Shown: positions 45,861-55,207 of the stretch, piece by piece | Numbering within the stretch: the stretch's first letter is position 1 | Layout of the letters: each line of letters begins with the position of its first letter | Source of the DNA: Kocuria sp. | GTDB taxonomy: Bacteria; Actinomycetota; Actinomycetes; Actinomycetales; Micrococcaceae | Length of the DNA stretch: 64,000 nt | Direction: 5' to 3' | NCBI RefSeq assembly: GCF_030538595.1 | Contig: NZ_JAUNTS010000005.1 | Coordinates: forward strand, 1 to 64,000 | Position numbers and translations under genes: made by a program | The notes under the pieces: model-generated | Seen by the model: only the letters and a program-made list of their open reading frames with translations | Told to the model about the DNA's origin: nothing | The model's database searches: none

Positions 45861-47120
45861 ATGCCCCGCAAAGTAGTCGTCACCGGTCTGGGTGCCACCA
45901 CCCCAATCGGCGGCACCGTCCCCGAACTGTGGCAGAACGCCTTGGAGGGCGTCTCCGGCGTCTCCAAGCTCGAAGAGGACTGGGTTGAGACCTACGACCT
46001 TGCCGTGCGGATCGCCGCCTCCGTCTCCACCCCCGCATCCGAGGTCCTGAGTCGAGTTGAGGCCAAGCGCCTTGACCCTTCCGGCCAGTTGTCGCTGATC
46101 GCAGCCCGGGAAGCCTGGGCGGATGCCGGCTTCTCCGCACCGAACGCCGATGAAGCAGAAGGCGTTGACCCCGAACGTGTTGCCGCAGTGTTCGGCACCG
46201 GAATCGGTGGCGCCTGGACCCTGCTGGGTGCTTGGGACACCCTGCGGGAAAAGGGCGCCCGCCGCGTGATGCCCCTGACCGTTCCCATGCTCATGCCCAA
46301 TGGCAATGCCGCCACGGTCAGCATGGAGTTGAAAGCCCGCCGCGCCGCCATCACCGCCGTCTCCGCCTGCGCCTCCGGCACCGAGTCCTTTTACCAGGGC
46401 TTGGAACTGATCCGCAGCGGCAAGGCAGACGTGGTGGTTGCCGGCGGTGCCGAATCCGCCAACCACCCCGTGAACTTTGCGGCCTTTGGCGCCATGCAGG
46501 CGCTGTCCCGCCGCAATGACGAACCCGAGCGCGCCTCCCGGCCCTACGACGTCGACCGAGATGGTTTTGTGATGGCCGAAGGTGCCGGATGCGTGGTGCT
46601 GGAATCCGAGGAGTTTGCCAAGGCTCGTGGTGCTCGCATTTACTGCGAACTGGCCGGTGCCGGACTCTCCGCAGATGCTTTCCACATCACCGCCCCTGAC
46701 GACGCCGGTGCCGGTGCCGCCCGGGCTCTGACGGAGGCCATGGAGTCCGGTGAGTTTGCGGCGACTGACGTGATCCACGTCAACGCGCATGCCACCTCCA
46801 CTCCCAAGGGTGACATCCCCGAGGCAGTGGCCCTGCGCCGAGCCTTTGGTGAGACCGTGGACAACATCCCGGTCTCCGCCACCAAGTCCATGACCGGGCA
46901 CATGCTCGGCGGCGCCGGAGCCGTGGAAGCCATCCTGGCGATCAAGGCTCTGACGGAGCGCACCGCACCGTGCACCATCAACTTGGAGAACAAGGACCCC
47001 CAGATTGATCTGGACGTGGTCACCACGGCGCGTGCATTGCGCCAAGACGGCAGCGTGGTGGTCTCCAACTCCTTTGGATTCGGTGGACACAACGCAGTGG
47101 TTGCCTTCCGCGACTACTGA
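45861..47120 (+). CDS. fabF: Beta-ketoacyl-ACP synthase II
   Basis: The elongating condensing enzyme of fatty-acid synthesis. Active-site residues: Cys170 in ITAVSACASGTESF, His in VNAHATSTPKGD, and His in NSFGFGGHNAVV; the Lys is in TKSMTGHMLGGAG. 419 residues, the normal size. Last fab gene of the run; followed by a four-unit tandem repeat and a terminator. Confidence 0.97.
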   Translation: MPRKVVVTGLGATTPIGGTVPELWQNALEGVSGVSKLEEDWVETYDLAVRIAASVSTPASEVLSRVEAKRLDPSGQLSLIAAREAWADAGFSAPNADEAEGVDPERVAAVFGTGIGGAWTLLGAWDTLREKGARRVMPLTVPMLMPNGNAATVSMELKARRAAITAVSACASGTESFYQGLELIRSGKADVVVAGGAESANHPVNFAAFGAMQALSRRNDEPERASRPYDVDRDGFVMAEGAGCVVLESEEFAKARGARIYCELAGAGLSADAFHITAPDDAGAGAARALTEAMESGEFAATDVIHVNAHATSTPKGDIPEAVALRRAFGETVDNIPVSATKSMTGHMLGGAGAVEAILAIKALTERTAPCTINLENKDPQIDLDVVTTARALRQDGSVVVSNSFGFGGHNAVVAFRDY

Positions 47121-47123
47121 GCC

Positions 47124-47191
47124 CAGTACCGTACGACGCCCAAGGCCGTACGACGCCCACTGCTGTACGACTCCCAGTGCCGTACGACGAC
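47124..47191. repeat. 17-bp tandem repeat, four units
   Basis: Units begin at 47124, 47141, 47158 and 47175, with consensus CA-NNNCC-GTACGACGCC; each shares CGTACGAC or TGTACGAC. They fill the space between the fabF stop and its terminator. Confidence 0.75.
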
Positions 47192-47227
47192 GAACGCCCC
47201 CGGACCCATCAAGTCCGGGGGCGTTCG
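47191..47227. terminator. Bidirectional terminator of fabF and the DUF3145 gene
   Basis: A perfect 15-bp stem (CGAACGCCCCCGGAC, 47191-47205, with 47213-47227) and seven-base loop, flanked by further CGTACG complementary sequence, between two convergent genes. Confidence 0.9.
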
Positions 47228-47256
47228 CGTACGCGCAGGAGGAAGTCGGTGCGGCT

Positions 47257-47760
47257 TCAGGAGACGCGGTGCAACCAGCGCACGGGAGCCCCCTCAGCGG
47301 CCAAACGGAACGGTTCCAGTTCCTCGTCCCAGGCTTCCCCCAAGGCCAAAGACAGTTCGTTGACCACCAGAGCCGGGTTGCCTTGGGCGGTGACGTAGGC
47401 GTGGCGAATCCGGTCTTCGGAGACCACCACATTGCCTGCGGCATCCGTGGTGGCATGAAACACCCCGAGGTCAGGAGTGAAGGACCAGCGTGAGCCGTCA
47501 GCACCGGGGGAAGGCTCTTCTGTGATCTCGAACCGGATCTTGCCCAGCGTGCGCAGTGATGACGCCATGAGGGCACCTGTTCCCGAGGGACCGGCCCATT
47601 CCAGCTCAGCACGAAGGGCCCCCGGTGCCGCCTCCTGGGGAACCCAGTGAAGGCCGGTACGCCCGCGAGCCAAAGACTCCAATGCCCACTGAACATGGGG
47701 ACACAGAGCCTGCGGCGCGGAGTGAATCTGCAACACTCCGCGCGTGATGGATGAAGACAT
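47257..47760 (-). CDS. DUF3145 family protein
   Basis: A 167-residue soluble protein of a conserved actinobacterial family of unknown function. Typical segments are MSSSITRGVLQIHSAPQALCPHVQWALES at the N-terminus, WSFTPDLGVFHATTDAAGNVVVSEDRIR in the middle and LSLALGEAWDEELEPFRLA at the end. It commonly neighbours the fab gene cluster, as here, hinting at a lipid-related role (inference). ATG 47760 lies after GGAGGAACAGG; the frame is open to 47970. Confidence 0.88.
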   Translation of the reverse strand: MSSSITRGVLQIHSAPQALCPHVQWALESLARGRTGLHWVPQEAAPGALRAELEWAGPSGTGALMASSLRTLGKIRFEITEEPSPGADGSRWSFTPDLGVFHATTDAAGNVVVSEDRIRHAYVTAQGNPALVVNELSLALGEAWDEELEPFRLAAEGAPVRWLHRVS

Positions 47761-48057
47761 GACCTGTTCCTCCGGCGTGTAGGTGCGTCTTCCCCAACGA
47801 CCTTCCACGGGTTCTGTGTCCGAAGGAACCGATCCACCAAGTGGACCCGCCCTGTCTGGTACTGGACAACGCAGTGGGATTCGAGGCCCACCGAGCTGTT
47901 CCAATGCTATGAAATTGGTATGTGTTCCGGTCACCGTGGATTCGAGGCCACTATTACCGGGACATGGCAATTTTCTTGATCTGGAAGGAATTAGTCAACC
48001 TGAAAGCGGCAATTGTGAAAGATCACCCGTTCCGTGGGTGCATCTTCCACACGCATT

Positions 48058-49026
48058 TCAGGCACGTGGGTGAGCCTGTTGGAACGCCGCGCCCAGCCGG
48101 TCCACGGAGACGTGGGTGTAGATCTGGGTGGTGGACACGGATTCGTGGCCCAAAAGTTCTTGGACGCTACGCAGGTCCGCACCACCGTCCAGAAGATGGG
48201 TGGCAGCGGAGTGGCGCAGGGCATGTGGGCCGCGGGCTGCCACATCCTCCTGTTGGGACAGCTCCCGATTCACCACGTCCCGGATCTGGCGGACTCCCAT
48301 CCTGGCCCCGCGGCGCCCCAGAAGAAGTGCCCGGCCGGAGGTAGCAGTGCACAGCCAGGATCGCCGGTTGAGCCACAGCTCCAATGCAGCATCCGCCGGC
48401 GCCCCGAATGGCACCGTGCGCTGTTTGTTTCCCTTGCCGGTGACCACCATGGTGCGCTTGCCACGGTCAAGATCGTCCAGGTCCAGACCCGCCAGCTCGG
48501 CCACCCGTAACCCAGCGGCCCACAGCAGTTCCACGATCAGCCGATCACGGGCAGCCATGGCCAACGCGGGCAGGGTCATGTCAGCGGAGCGGCTTTGGGC
48601 TTCCAGCCGATCCGTGACCGCCAACAGATCAGCTGCGGACACCACGTCCGGCAAGTGCGAGTTCTTCTTGGGTGAGACCAGACGCAGCGTGGGATCAGCC
48701 TGCACTCGCCCCGTGCTGGTGCACCATCCGAAAAACGTGCGCACCGCTGAAGCCCGGCGGGCAGCGCTGGAGGCAGCACCGTGTCCTGAACTAGAGGCAC
48801 CTTGACCTGATGTTGCAGTTAACCGCTGCGCCATCCAGGACCGGATCACGTCCAAGTCGATCAGTTCCAGGTCCAGATCATTCTCCGTGGCAAAAACCAG
48901 AAGGGAGGCCACATCACCGGTGTACGCACGAACCGTGGCAGCGCTGCGTGAGCGTTCCAGCGTGAGATAGGAGCCGAACTCTTCCAGATGGCTTTGCAGC
49001 ACCGGTGACACATTGCCATGTTCCAT
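48058..49026 (-). CDS. xerC: Tyrosine recombinase XerC
   Basis: A 322-residue site-specific recombinase that resolves chromosome dimers. The N-terminal SAM-like core-binding domain ([21 protein letters not shown]) is followed by the catalytic domain with Arg in [18 protein letters not shown], HxxR in [18 protein letters not shown], and His/Tyr in [19 protein letters not shown] 49026 has AAAGGCAGG upstream. Downstream gene of dprA in the order comM-dprA-xerC, which is common in actinobacteria. Confidence 0.93.
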   Translation of the reverse strand: MEHGNVSPVLQSHLEEFGSYLTLERSRSAATVRAYTGDVASLLVFATENDLDLELIDLDVIRSWMAQRLTATSGQGASSSGHGAASSAARRASAVRTFFGWCTSTGRVQADPTLRLVSPKKNSHLPDVVSAADLLAVTDRLEAQSRSADMTLPALAMAARDRLIVELLWAAGLRVAELAGLDLDDLDRGKRTMVVTGKGNKQRTVPFGAPADAALELWLNRRSWLCTATSGRALLLGRRGARMGVRQIRDVVNRELSQQEDVAARGPHALRHSAATHLLDGGADLRSVQELLGHESVSTTQIYTHVSVDRLGAAFQQAHPRA

Positions 49027-49075
49027 GCCGCCTGCCTTTCCGGGGAGTACGCCCCTACCGCTGTTCTGGTCTGGT

Positions 49076-50332
49076 TCATCGCTGGCGGGGCCGCACCCAC
49101 AGACCTCCTCGGTCAACGGCCAGCCCTGCCCGCTCCAGCCTGCGCAAACCGCCCAAGACCTGGCGTGTGGGCAACCCTGCCACACCAGCCAATGAATCAA
49201 CCGTAGCGCCCTGCACCACGGGTAACGCATCTGCCAACTGCCGATCAGCTTCACTCAATCCATCAAAGATGGCCAGCTGAGGGTTCTCCCGGTCAACTCC
49301 TGCTGTGCCGAGCGTAGGAGCATCCACAGGGCCGATCAGCGCCAGGACGTCGTCGGCGTCGGTGACCAGAACAGCGGAGCCCTCTCGGATCAGGCGGTGG
49401 CAACCTGCGGAGGTGGCTGATTGCACGCTACCGGGAACGGCTCCCACAGGACGGGACAACTCAGCAGCATGATGGGCCGTGCTCTGGGCACCGGATCGCC
49501 ACCGCGACTCAGTGACCACGGTGCCGGTGGCTAGGGCTGCGATCAGCCGATTTCGGTCCAGAAAGCGGAACCGAGCCGGCATGGTCCCCGGCGCGGCTTC
49601 GGAGATCACCAGACCTTGATCTGCCACCTGATGCAGCAACTCTTGATTGCCCCGCGGGTAGAGCCGATCCACTCCCCCAGCCATCACGGCCACCGTGGGC
49701 ACTGCACTCGTGCCAGCAGCCAAGGCAGCCCGGTGAGCGGCTTCATCCACACCGTAAGCCCCACCGGAGAGGATGCTCCAGCCCCGGGCCGCCAGGGCCC
49801 CGGCAATCTCAAAGGTCACCGCACGCCCGTAGGTACTGCAATCTCGGGAGCCCACAACCGCCACGGTGTGCTGAGCAAGGTGAGCCAGGTGACCACGTTC
49901 GCCCCTGCCCCACAGGCACACGGGCTCGGTCTCCTGGAGATCATGCAATCCGGGCGGCCAGTCCGACTCTTCCGGGAGGCACATCCACAGTCCTTGGCGT
50001 TGCGCACGGTCCCACATCCGTTCTGGATCGCACTGCGCTGCCCGGGCTGACCAGCGTTCCACGGCTCGGGCGCCGGTTGCCCCTCCCAGACCCGGCAGCG
50101 GTTTGCCACATTCACGGATGGTGAGTTCCAGAGCGTGGTGCTCTTCTCCGGTGACACCACGCTCCCCGGAGATGATGCCCCACGCGGCCACCGGGCCCAG
50201 GGCGCGCAGGATGAGATGCCCGGTCAGATCCCGTGGTTCCAGAACAACCGACAATCCAATCCTGGCCATGCGGATCTGATGGATGTGATGGCTCTGCCAA
50301 GCACTCGTGTTCCCCTGCCGATCCGGACTCAT
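49076..50332 (-). CDS. dprA: DNA-processing protein DprA
   Basis: A 418-residue Smf/DprA protein that binds single-stranded DNA and loads RecA during natural transformation. The Rossmann-like core is clear: [47 protein letters not shown], then [15 protein letters not shown] and [30 protein letters not shown]-terminal winged helix is likely. Its start overlaps the comM stop by 4 bp (ATGA). Confidence 0.93.
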   Translation of the reverse strand: MSPDRQGNTSAWQSHHIHQIRMARIGLSVVLEPRDLTGHLILRALGPVAAWGIISGERGVTGEEHHALELTIRECGKPLPGLGGATGARAVERWSARAAQCDPERMWDRAQRQGLWMCLPEESDWPPGLHDLQETEPVCLWGRGERGHLAHLAQHTVAVVGSRDCSTYGRAVTFEIAGALAARGWSILSGGAYGVDEAAHRAALAAGTSAVPTVAVMAGGVDRLYPRGNQELLHQVADQGLVISEAAPGTMPARFRFLDRNRLIAALATGTVVTESRWRSGAQSTAHHAAELSRPVGAVPGSVQSATSAGCHRLIREGSAVLVTDADDVLALIGPVDAPTLGTAGVDRENPQLAIFDGLSEADRQLADALPVVQGATVDSLAGVAGLPTRQVLGGLRRLERAGLAVDRGGLWVRPRQR

Positions 50333-51885
50333 GCCAGCTCCGATGAGCGAAAGTACAAAGCGGTGTCCACGTCTTGGGCATCAGGTGCGTCCCGCCCGTC
50401 AAGGTCTGCCACCGTCCATGCCACACGCAGTACTCTCTGCACTCCGCGAGCCGTCAGCACGCCACGTTCCATGTCCCGTTCCAGAGCGGCTGTGACCTTG
50501 GGTGGTCGTCGCAGCTCACCGGTGAGCAGGGAGGCACCGATTTCCGCATTGCACCGCACCCCGTAGGCCGCCAACCGTTCCCGCTGCCGGGTTCGGGCTT
50601 GAGCCACCCGCGCAGCAACGGTTGCACTGTCCTCCCCCGTGGGTGCGGACGTGAGTTCGGCGTAGCTGACCGCGGGGACATTGATCCGCAGGTCCACCCG
50701 GTCCAGCAGCGGTCCGGACAGCTTGCCAAAGTAGGAACGCCGTTCCCTGGGTGTGCATCGACATTCCTGGGCCTTGCCGGTGGATCTGCCACACGGGCAA
50801 GGATTGGCAGCCATGACCAGCTGAAATCTGGCGGGATACTGCGCGGATGTCGCCGCTCGGTCAATCCGGACCGTGCCGGTCTCCAACGGCTGGCGCAATG
50901 AATCCAGGACTCCGCGGTCAAACTCTGGCGCCTCGTCCAGGAACAGCACACCGTGGTGCGCTCTGGAGACGGCACCGGGCCGTGGAATACCACTGCCACC
51001 TCCCAGTAACGCGGCAGCGGAAGCCGAATGATGCGGACTTTCAAACGGTGGGCGTCGGATCAGTGCGGTGCGTGGACTCACCCGCGCATCCAGCGAATGA
51101 ACCGCCGTGACCTCGGTGGCCGCGGCATCGTCCAGGCCAGGTAACAACCCGGGAAGACGCTCAGCCAGTAGGGTCTTGCCCGCGCCCGGAGGGCCGCACA
51201 GCAGAAGATGGTGGCCACCGGCGGCAGCCAATTCCAAGGCTGCGCGGCCGTCATACTGACCGGCCACATCGGCAAGGTCGGGTCCGCTGGAACCGGCCGT
51301 AGCGTCGTCGTTCGTCTGTGGTGCGACGGCGGTGTCCGTCCTGATCGGGGCGCGCACCAGTTTCCGGGGGTCCGCACCGGCGGCAGCCAAAACATCAGCC
51401 AAACATTCGTGACCCCGGACCACGGCACCCGGGACCAGGGCTGCTTCCGCTGCATTGGCCTGCGCCACCACCACGTGAGGGTTGCCGGCTGTCACGGCTG
51501 CCAACACAGCCGGAAGGATTCCGCGGACGGGACGTAATGCGCCATCCAGGGCCAGCTCCGCCAGGTACACCGTGTTGGGCGCGGGTGGCATCACGCCATC
51601 GGCCTGCAAGATGGAGGCCGCTATGGCCAGATCAAAATGGGAGCCTTTCTTGGGCAGTGTTGCCGGGGTGAGGTTCACGGTGATCTGGCGTGGACTCAGC
51701 GGCACCCCCGAGTTGCGTGCCGCAGAACGCACACGGTCTTTGGACTCGCGCACGGAGAGATCCGGTAACCCCAGAACGTTGAAACTGGGCAGCTGGGATC
51801 CAATGTCCGTTTCCACTTCCACCACGGTGCCCCGTAGCCCGATCAAGGCCACGGACAGTGCCCTGGCAAATCGTTGCGTCCCCAC
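50329..51885 (-). CDS. comM: YifB/ComM-type Mg-chelatase-like AAA ATPase
   Basis: A 518-residue AAA+ protein; ComM is a branch-migration helicase promoting integration of transforming DNA. Visible parts: the N-terminal Lon-like domain (FARALSVALIGLRGTVVEVETDIGSQLPSFNVLGLPDLSVRESKDRVRSA), Walker A CGPPGAGKTLLAERLPGLL, Walker B GVLFLDEAPEF and the zinc-finger-like NPCPCGRSTGKAQECRC. The frame is open to 52749, but the added 288 residues are non-family sequence; GTG 51885, after TGGGGGTATC, gives the standard length. Confidence 0.92.
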   Translation of the reverse strand: MGTQRFARALSVALIGLRGTVVEVETDIGSQLPSFNVLGLPDLSVRESKDRVRSAARNSGVPLSPRQITVNLTPATLPKKGSHFDLAIAASILQADGVMPPAPNTVYLAELALDGALRPVRGILPAVLAAVTAGNPHVVVAQANAAEAALVPGAVVRGHECLADVLAAAGADPRKLVRAPIRTDTAVAPQTNDDATAGSSGPDLADVAGQYDGRAALELAAAGGHHLLLCGPPGAGKTLLAERLPGLLPGLDDAAATEVTAVHSLDARVSPRTALIRRPPFESPHHSASAAALLGGGSGIPRPGAVSRAHHGVLFLDEAPEFDRGVLDSLRQPLETGTVRIDRAATSAQYPARFQLVMAANPCPCGRSTGKAQECRCTPRERRSYFGKLSGPLLDRVDLRINVPAVSYAELTSAPTGEDSATVAARVAQARTRQRERLAAYGVRCNAEIGASLLTGELRRPPKVTAALERDMERGVLTARGVQRVLRVAWTVADLDGRDAPDAQDVDTALYFRSSELA

Positions 51886-52292
51886 GATACCCCCATGCTG
51901 TTGCCCGAAAACGCGGTCCGTCACCGCGCCGCGTGGTGCCGGCTGAACCACGCTGAGCCCAGCTTGGAGGCCTGCGGCTGAGGGTGAATCACCCAGGCGG
52001 TGTCTGTGGACAGGGACCCGCGCCTCAACCGGCCCTCTCACCGCCTGTGGAGGATTCAGCGCGCGGGTTTGGGATTCGGGCCTTGCCGTGAAGCGCATGA
52101 GAGCTTGAGAGCCGCCAGAACTTGGGAGCGTGGGAGCACGTTGACCTCCCACCCTGCTGTCGAGTTCCCCGTTATGCGCCCAGTTCCCACTCTGTGGTGA
52201 AAAAATTCGCAGCCAGATGGGAAGTCGGTGAGCGCAGTGAGTGCAGCAGGTGCAGCGTGTGCGGGGTGTGCGGCGAGCGCAGGGTGTGCGGT
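51886..52292. other. Non-coding gap between yraN and comM
   Basis: A 407-base gap, unusual because these genes are often tightly packed. It is crossed by the upstream extension of the comM frame, which shows no family similarity. It contains repeat copy C (52144-52225). I see no other gene. Confidence 0.5.
52144..52225. repeat. Dispersed palindromic repeat, copy C
   Basis: The right end, CAGCCAGATGGGAAGT (52210-52225), is identical to the right end of copy A. The left end, ACCTCCCACCCTGCTG (52144-52159), is a 12/16 inverted match. The inside shares CTGTCGAG-TCCCCG, TGCGCC and CCCAC blocks with the minus strand of copy A. It sits 68 bases beyond the yraN stop. Confidence 0.6.
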
Positions 52293-52685
52293 TCAAGTCA
52301 ATCCCGGGCGGTGCTCCACCGTCACGGCTGTGGGCTTGCCCGGGCGCCTCTGGAGGAGAACGGCCACGGCATCCACTCGACGTGTTCGGTTCAACTGTCG
52401 GTTTTCGGAGGCCCAGGCCACCAGGAGTTGATGCAGGCGGCGCAGCTTGATGGCGGTGATGGCTTCCAGCGGGTGACCGTAGCCCAATCCAGCACGTGTT
52501 TTGACTTCCACGGCCACCACCACGGGGCCGATCATGACCACCAGATCCAGTTCTCCGGCCAGTCCGTGCACCGACTTTTTGGCCCTCCAGTTGCGCGCCA
52601 CGATCTGCGCCCCGTGAGCTGCCAGATAGTCGGCAGCCACCTGTTCGCCCAGCTGTCCCAGTCCGGATCTGTCCATTGCTTGCAC
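52293..52685 (-). CDS. YraN family protein (UPF0102, nuclease-like)
   Basis: A 130-residue protein with the restriction-endonuclease-like fold of the YraN family: GQLGEQVAADYLAAHGAQIVARNWRAK at the N-terminus, then the ELDLVVMIGPVVVAVEVKTR core whose E-D...E-K residues match the family's putative catalytic site. Function is not established. GTG 52685 follows AAAGGGGAGC. It lies between rnhB and comM; the DUF2469 gene often found between rnhB and yraN is absent. Confidence 0.9.
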   Translation of the reverse strand: MQAMDRSGLGQLGEQVAADYLAAHGAQIVARNWRAKKSVHGLAGELDLVVMIGPVVVAVEVKTRAGLGYGHPLEAITAIKLRRLHQLLVAWASENRQLNRTRRVDAVAVLLQRRPGKPTAVTVEHRPGLT

Positions 52686-52845
52686 GGTGCTCCCCTTTGG
52701 CCAACCGATTCCACCCCGGAACTCGTTGTCCGGGTGCTGCGCTCCACATCGGATGGTTGCCCTTCAGCCTGCACTGCGGCGTGGTGGGAGCACCAGAGAG
52801 TCAGCCAAGCTGTGGATGGAGGCCGGGGACACGGTTGTACCGGGG

Positions 52846-53556
52846 CTAGACCCCCAGTTTCCAAGAGCGCCGGTGGTATTCGCTGACTCCGTGTTCGATC
52901 AGTGCAGCCCGGTGGGCGGCGGCACCATAGCCCTTGTTCCCGGCCCAGCCGTAATGCGGGAACTCATGCGCAAGCTCCACCATGGCTTGGTCCCGTTCCA
53001 CTTTGGCCACCACGGAAGCAGCCGCAATGGAGGCACAGTGCAGATCTCCCTTGACCACGGTCTGCACCCGCCCATTCCACGCAGAGTGGACAGTCCCCGA
53101 GGCGGAGACCGGATCAGACACCGCTGTGAACAGATCAGCCTGCGGGTCCGTGAGCCAGTCATGTACGCCGTCCAGCAGCACCGTCTGAGGAGTCAGCGGC
53201 GGTGGAATGGAAGCCAATGCCCTACCTCCGGCAAGGCGCAATGCCGCAATGATGCCCAGGGCGTCGATCTCGGCAGGAGAAGCCGAACCGGTACGAAGAC
53301 ACAGGGCCCAATCAGCCAGTTCAGGCAGCAACGCCTGCCGCACCGCAGGCCGTAAGAGTTTGGAATCGCGCAGCCGCGCGGGAGCTTCCACGGTGGCGGC
53401 CCCCACCACGGCCACCCCCACTGTCACAGGTCCAGCCAGCGCACCGCGGCCCACCTCATCCATCCCGGCGACCAGATTCGGTTGCTCCGCTGCCTCCTGA
53501 CCAGCGCCCAGAATCGCACGTTCCATGGTCAAGCTGGGTACCACGTCTAAGCCCAT
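52846..53556 (-). CDS. rnhB: Ribonuclease HII
   Basis: It removes ribonucleotides from DNA. The catalytic acidic residues are in AGMDEVGRGALAGPVTVG (Asp-Glu) and LLDGVHDWL, with the second part containing VVKGDLHCASIAAASVVAKVERDQAM. 236 residues, normal for the class. Its start overlaps the stop of the signal peptidase gene ahead of it by 10 bp, so it belongs to the same operon. Confidence 0.95.
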   Translation of the reverse strand: MGLDVVPSLTMERAILGAGQEAAEQPNLVAGMDEVGRGALAGPVTVGVAVVGAATVEAPARLRDSKLLRPAVRQALLPELADWALCLRTGSASPAEIDALGIIAALRLAGGRALASIPPPLTPQTVLLDGVHDWLTDPQADLFTAVSDPVSASGTVHSAWNGRVQTVVKGDLHCASIAAASVVAKVERDQAMVELAHEFPHYGWAGNKGYGAAAHRAALIEHGVSEYHRRSWKLGV

Positions 53557-54443
53557 CGGTTGGACCTCTGAGTCGCGGGGGTGTCCGGAACCGCCTCGAA
53601 CACCGTGGTGTAGTCAGTCAAGGCACCGGAACGATTCAAGGGCCACGTGACCACAAAGGCTGTCCCGATGACGTCGTGTTGACTCACAAAGGCGCGGTTT
53701 TCCGGCAGGTAGAACCGTGAGTCCCCGGAAGCACTGCGCCGATCTCCGAGCACAAAGTAGTGATCATCCGGCACGATCACGTCAAACGGTGTGTCTGAGG
53801 CAGGCTCCCCGGGTGGCAGGTACGTTCCGGCTTCCTCCACGGGGACGTCGTTGATCATCAGGCGACCTTGGGAATCGCAGCAGGTCACGCGATCACCGCC
53901 CACTCCGATCACACGCTTGACCACGTGGTTGTCCGAATCATCAACCGTCACGCCCAAGAACGCCATGCCGTCGTTGATCCAGTCCCACAGTGAGCTGGGT
54001 TCATCGGCCGGTGGCAGCCACCCTTGGGTGTCGTTGAACACGATCACGTCTCCACGATCAGCGGGCCGCAATGTGGTGTCCAGGACGTTGACGAACACCC
54101 GGTCTCCGGAGACCAAGGTGGGTGCCATGGCATCCGATGGGATCAAGAAGCCACGCACCAGCACGTGCTTGGCCACAAAGGCAATCAGCAGCGCCCACGC
54201 GACCACCACCAGCAGCTCGCGCAACACTGTCACCGCACGGCCGCGGGGGTGCGCAGGTGGATTCGCATCCCGTGCGCGCCGTCCCGAACGACGGCGATAC
54301 ATGGGGACGCCGTCTTCCCTAGTTGCGGGGGCCTCCCCCAAGTCCTCCCAGCGTTCAGTCACCCAGGTGTCTGAGCTGGGTTGTCTCACCGATCCTTCAC
54401 GTTCGGAGGACCCTGTGGTGGACGGTGGCCCCCCGGGGGTCAT
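53547..54443 (-). CDS. Signal peptidase I-like protein lacking the catalytic serine
   Basis: The last of three consecutive type I signal peptidase genes, 298 residues. One N-terminal membrane segment (about 71-90) follows an Arg-rich, Pro-rich cytoplasmic region. The family motif reads IPSDAMAPTL where functional enzymes have PSGSMxPTL: Ala105 replaces the nucleophilic Ser, codon GCC at 54131-54129. The Ser at the -2 position (Ser103), the general-base Lys176 in HVVKRVIGVGGD, and LGDRRSASGDSR are kept. As written it should not cleave peptides by the known mechanism; a regulatory or chaperone role, or an unusual nucleophile, must be considered. It overlaps the second peptidase gene by 4 bp. 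Confidence 0.85.
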   Translation of the reverse strand: MTPGGPPSTTGSSEREGSVRQPSSDTWVTERWEDLGEAPATREDGVPMYRRRSGRRARDANPPAHPRGRAVTVLRELLVVVAWALLIAFVAKHVLVRGFLIPSDAMAPTLVSGDRVFVNVLDTTLRPADRGDVIVFNDTQGWLPPADEPSSLWDWINDGMAFLGVTVDDSDNHVVKRVIGVGGDRVTCCDSQGRLMINDVPVEEAGTYLPPGEPASDTPFDVIVPDDHYFVLGDRRSASGDSRFYLPENRAFVSQHDVIGTAFVVTWPLNRSGALTDYTTVFEAVPDTPATQRSNRWA

Positions 54444-55186
54444 TGGCCGTCCCCGGAGGCTTCCTCAACTCGGGCGAAGGTGTCCTCTTGACTGGAAAGA
54501 CCCTGCCAACGGTCCATGGGCCACACAATGGCCATGGCCTTGCCCACAATGTCATCATCACTGACAAACGCGGTGCCCTGTTCAATGTGGTAGCGAGAAT
54601 CGCCGGAGGCCGACCGGTGATCACCCAACATGAAGTAGCTGCCTTCCGGCACTGTCACATCAAACGGAATGGTGGAAGGGTCATCACCCTCAAACAGATA
54701 CGGCTCATCCAAAGCCACCCCGTTGACGCTGATCCGGCCATCCGCATCACAGCAGGTCACGGTGTCCCCACCCACTCCGATCACACGTTTGATCAGGTAA
54801 TTGGTGCTGGTGTCCGGGGCCAGACCCACAAACTCCATGGCACGGCGCACGGGATTGGCGGAGGTGTCTGCGGGCCCCATCCAGCCCTGGGTGTCCTCAA
54901 AGACGGCAATGTCCCCACGCTGCAAGTCCCCGTACCAGGAGTGCGCCACATTCACACCGATCTTGTCATCGAGCTGAAGGGTGTTCTCCATGGATCCGGA
55001 CGGGATGAAAAAGATCCGGAACAGAAAAGTCTTGACCAGGAAGGAAATCAGCAACACCACCACAACGGTGATCAAGATCTCCTTGAGAAGCCCGCCGGAG
55101 GACTCTTTCTTGGGTTTCCCCTGAACGGCTGGCTCAGAAGAATCTGCGGCCGCAGCGGAATCACCGGGGATGGGGGGTTGGGTCAC
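54440..55186 (-). CDS. lepB: Signal peptidase I (second of three)
   Basis: A 248-residue membrane peptidase that removes signal peptides after Sec export. N-terminal membrane segment at about residues 36-56, then the active motif IPSGSMENTLQLDDK with nucleophile Ser65, general base Lys133 in LIKRVIGVGGDTVTCC, and LGDHRSASGDSR. A full set of catalytic residues, so this copy is expected to be active. The N-terminal 35 residues are cytoplasmic and Lys-rich. Its stop overlaps the start of the third gene (ATGA), so the two are coupled. Confidence 0.95.
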   Translation of the reverse strand: MTQPPIPGDSAAAADSSEPAVQGKPKKESSGGLLKEILITVVVVLLISFLVKTFLFRIFFIPSGSMENTLQLDDKIGVNVAHSWYGDLQRGDIAVFEDTQGWMGPADTSANPVRRAMEFVGLAPDTSTNYLIKRVIGVGGDTVTCCDADGRISVNGVALDEPYLFEGDDPSTIPFDVTVPEGSYFMLGDHRSASGDSRYHIEQGTAFVSDDDIVGKAMAIVWPMDRWQGLSSQEDTFARVEEASGDGQ

Positions 55187-55207
55187 GGGCTTTCCTTCCG
55201 GGCCGAA

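Noticed and set aside
45768..47891. A 707-codon open frame on the minus strand opposite fabF
   Set aside because: It is the shadow of the fabF coding sequence; translation is low-complexity and rich in Gly, His and Arg, with no ribosome site, while fabF is certain.
48034..48510. Plus-strand frame opposite xerC
   Set aside because: Antisense of the xerC C-terminal catalytic region; the xerC motifs are decisive.
51886..52749. A 288-residue upstream extension of ComM
   Set aside because: Not family-like, crosses repeat copy C and overlaps yraN; GTG 51885 with a ribosome site gives the normal ComM length.
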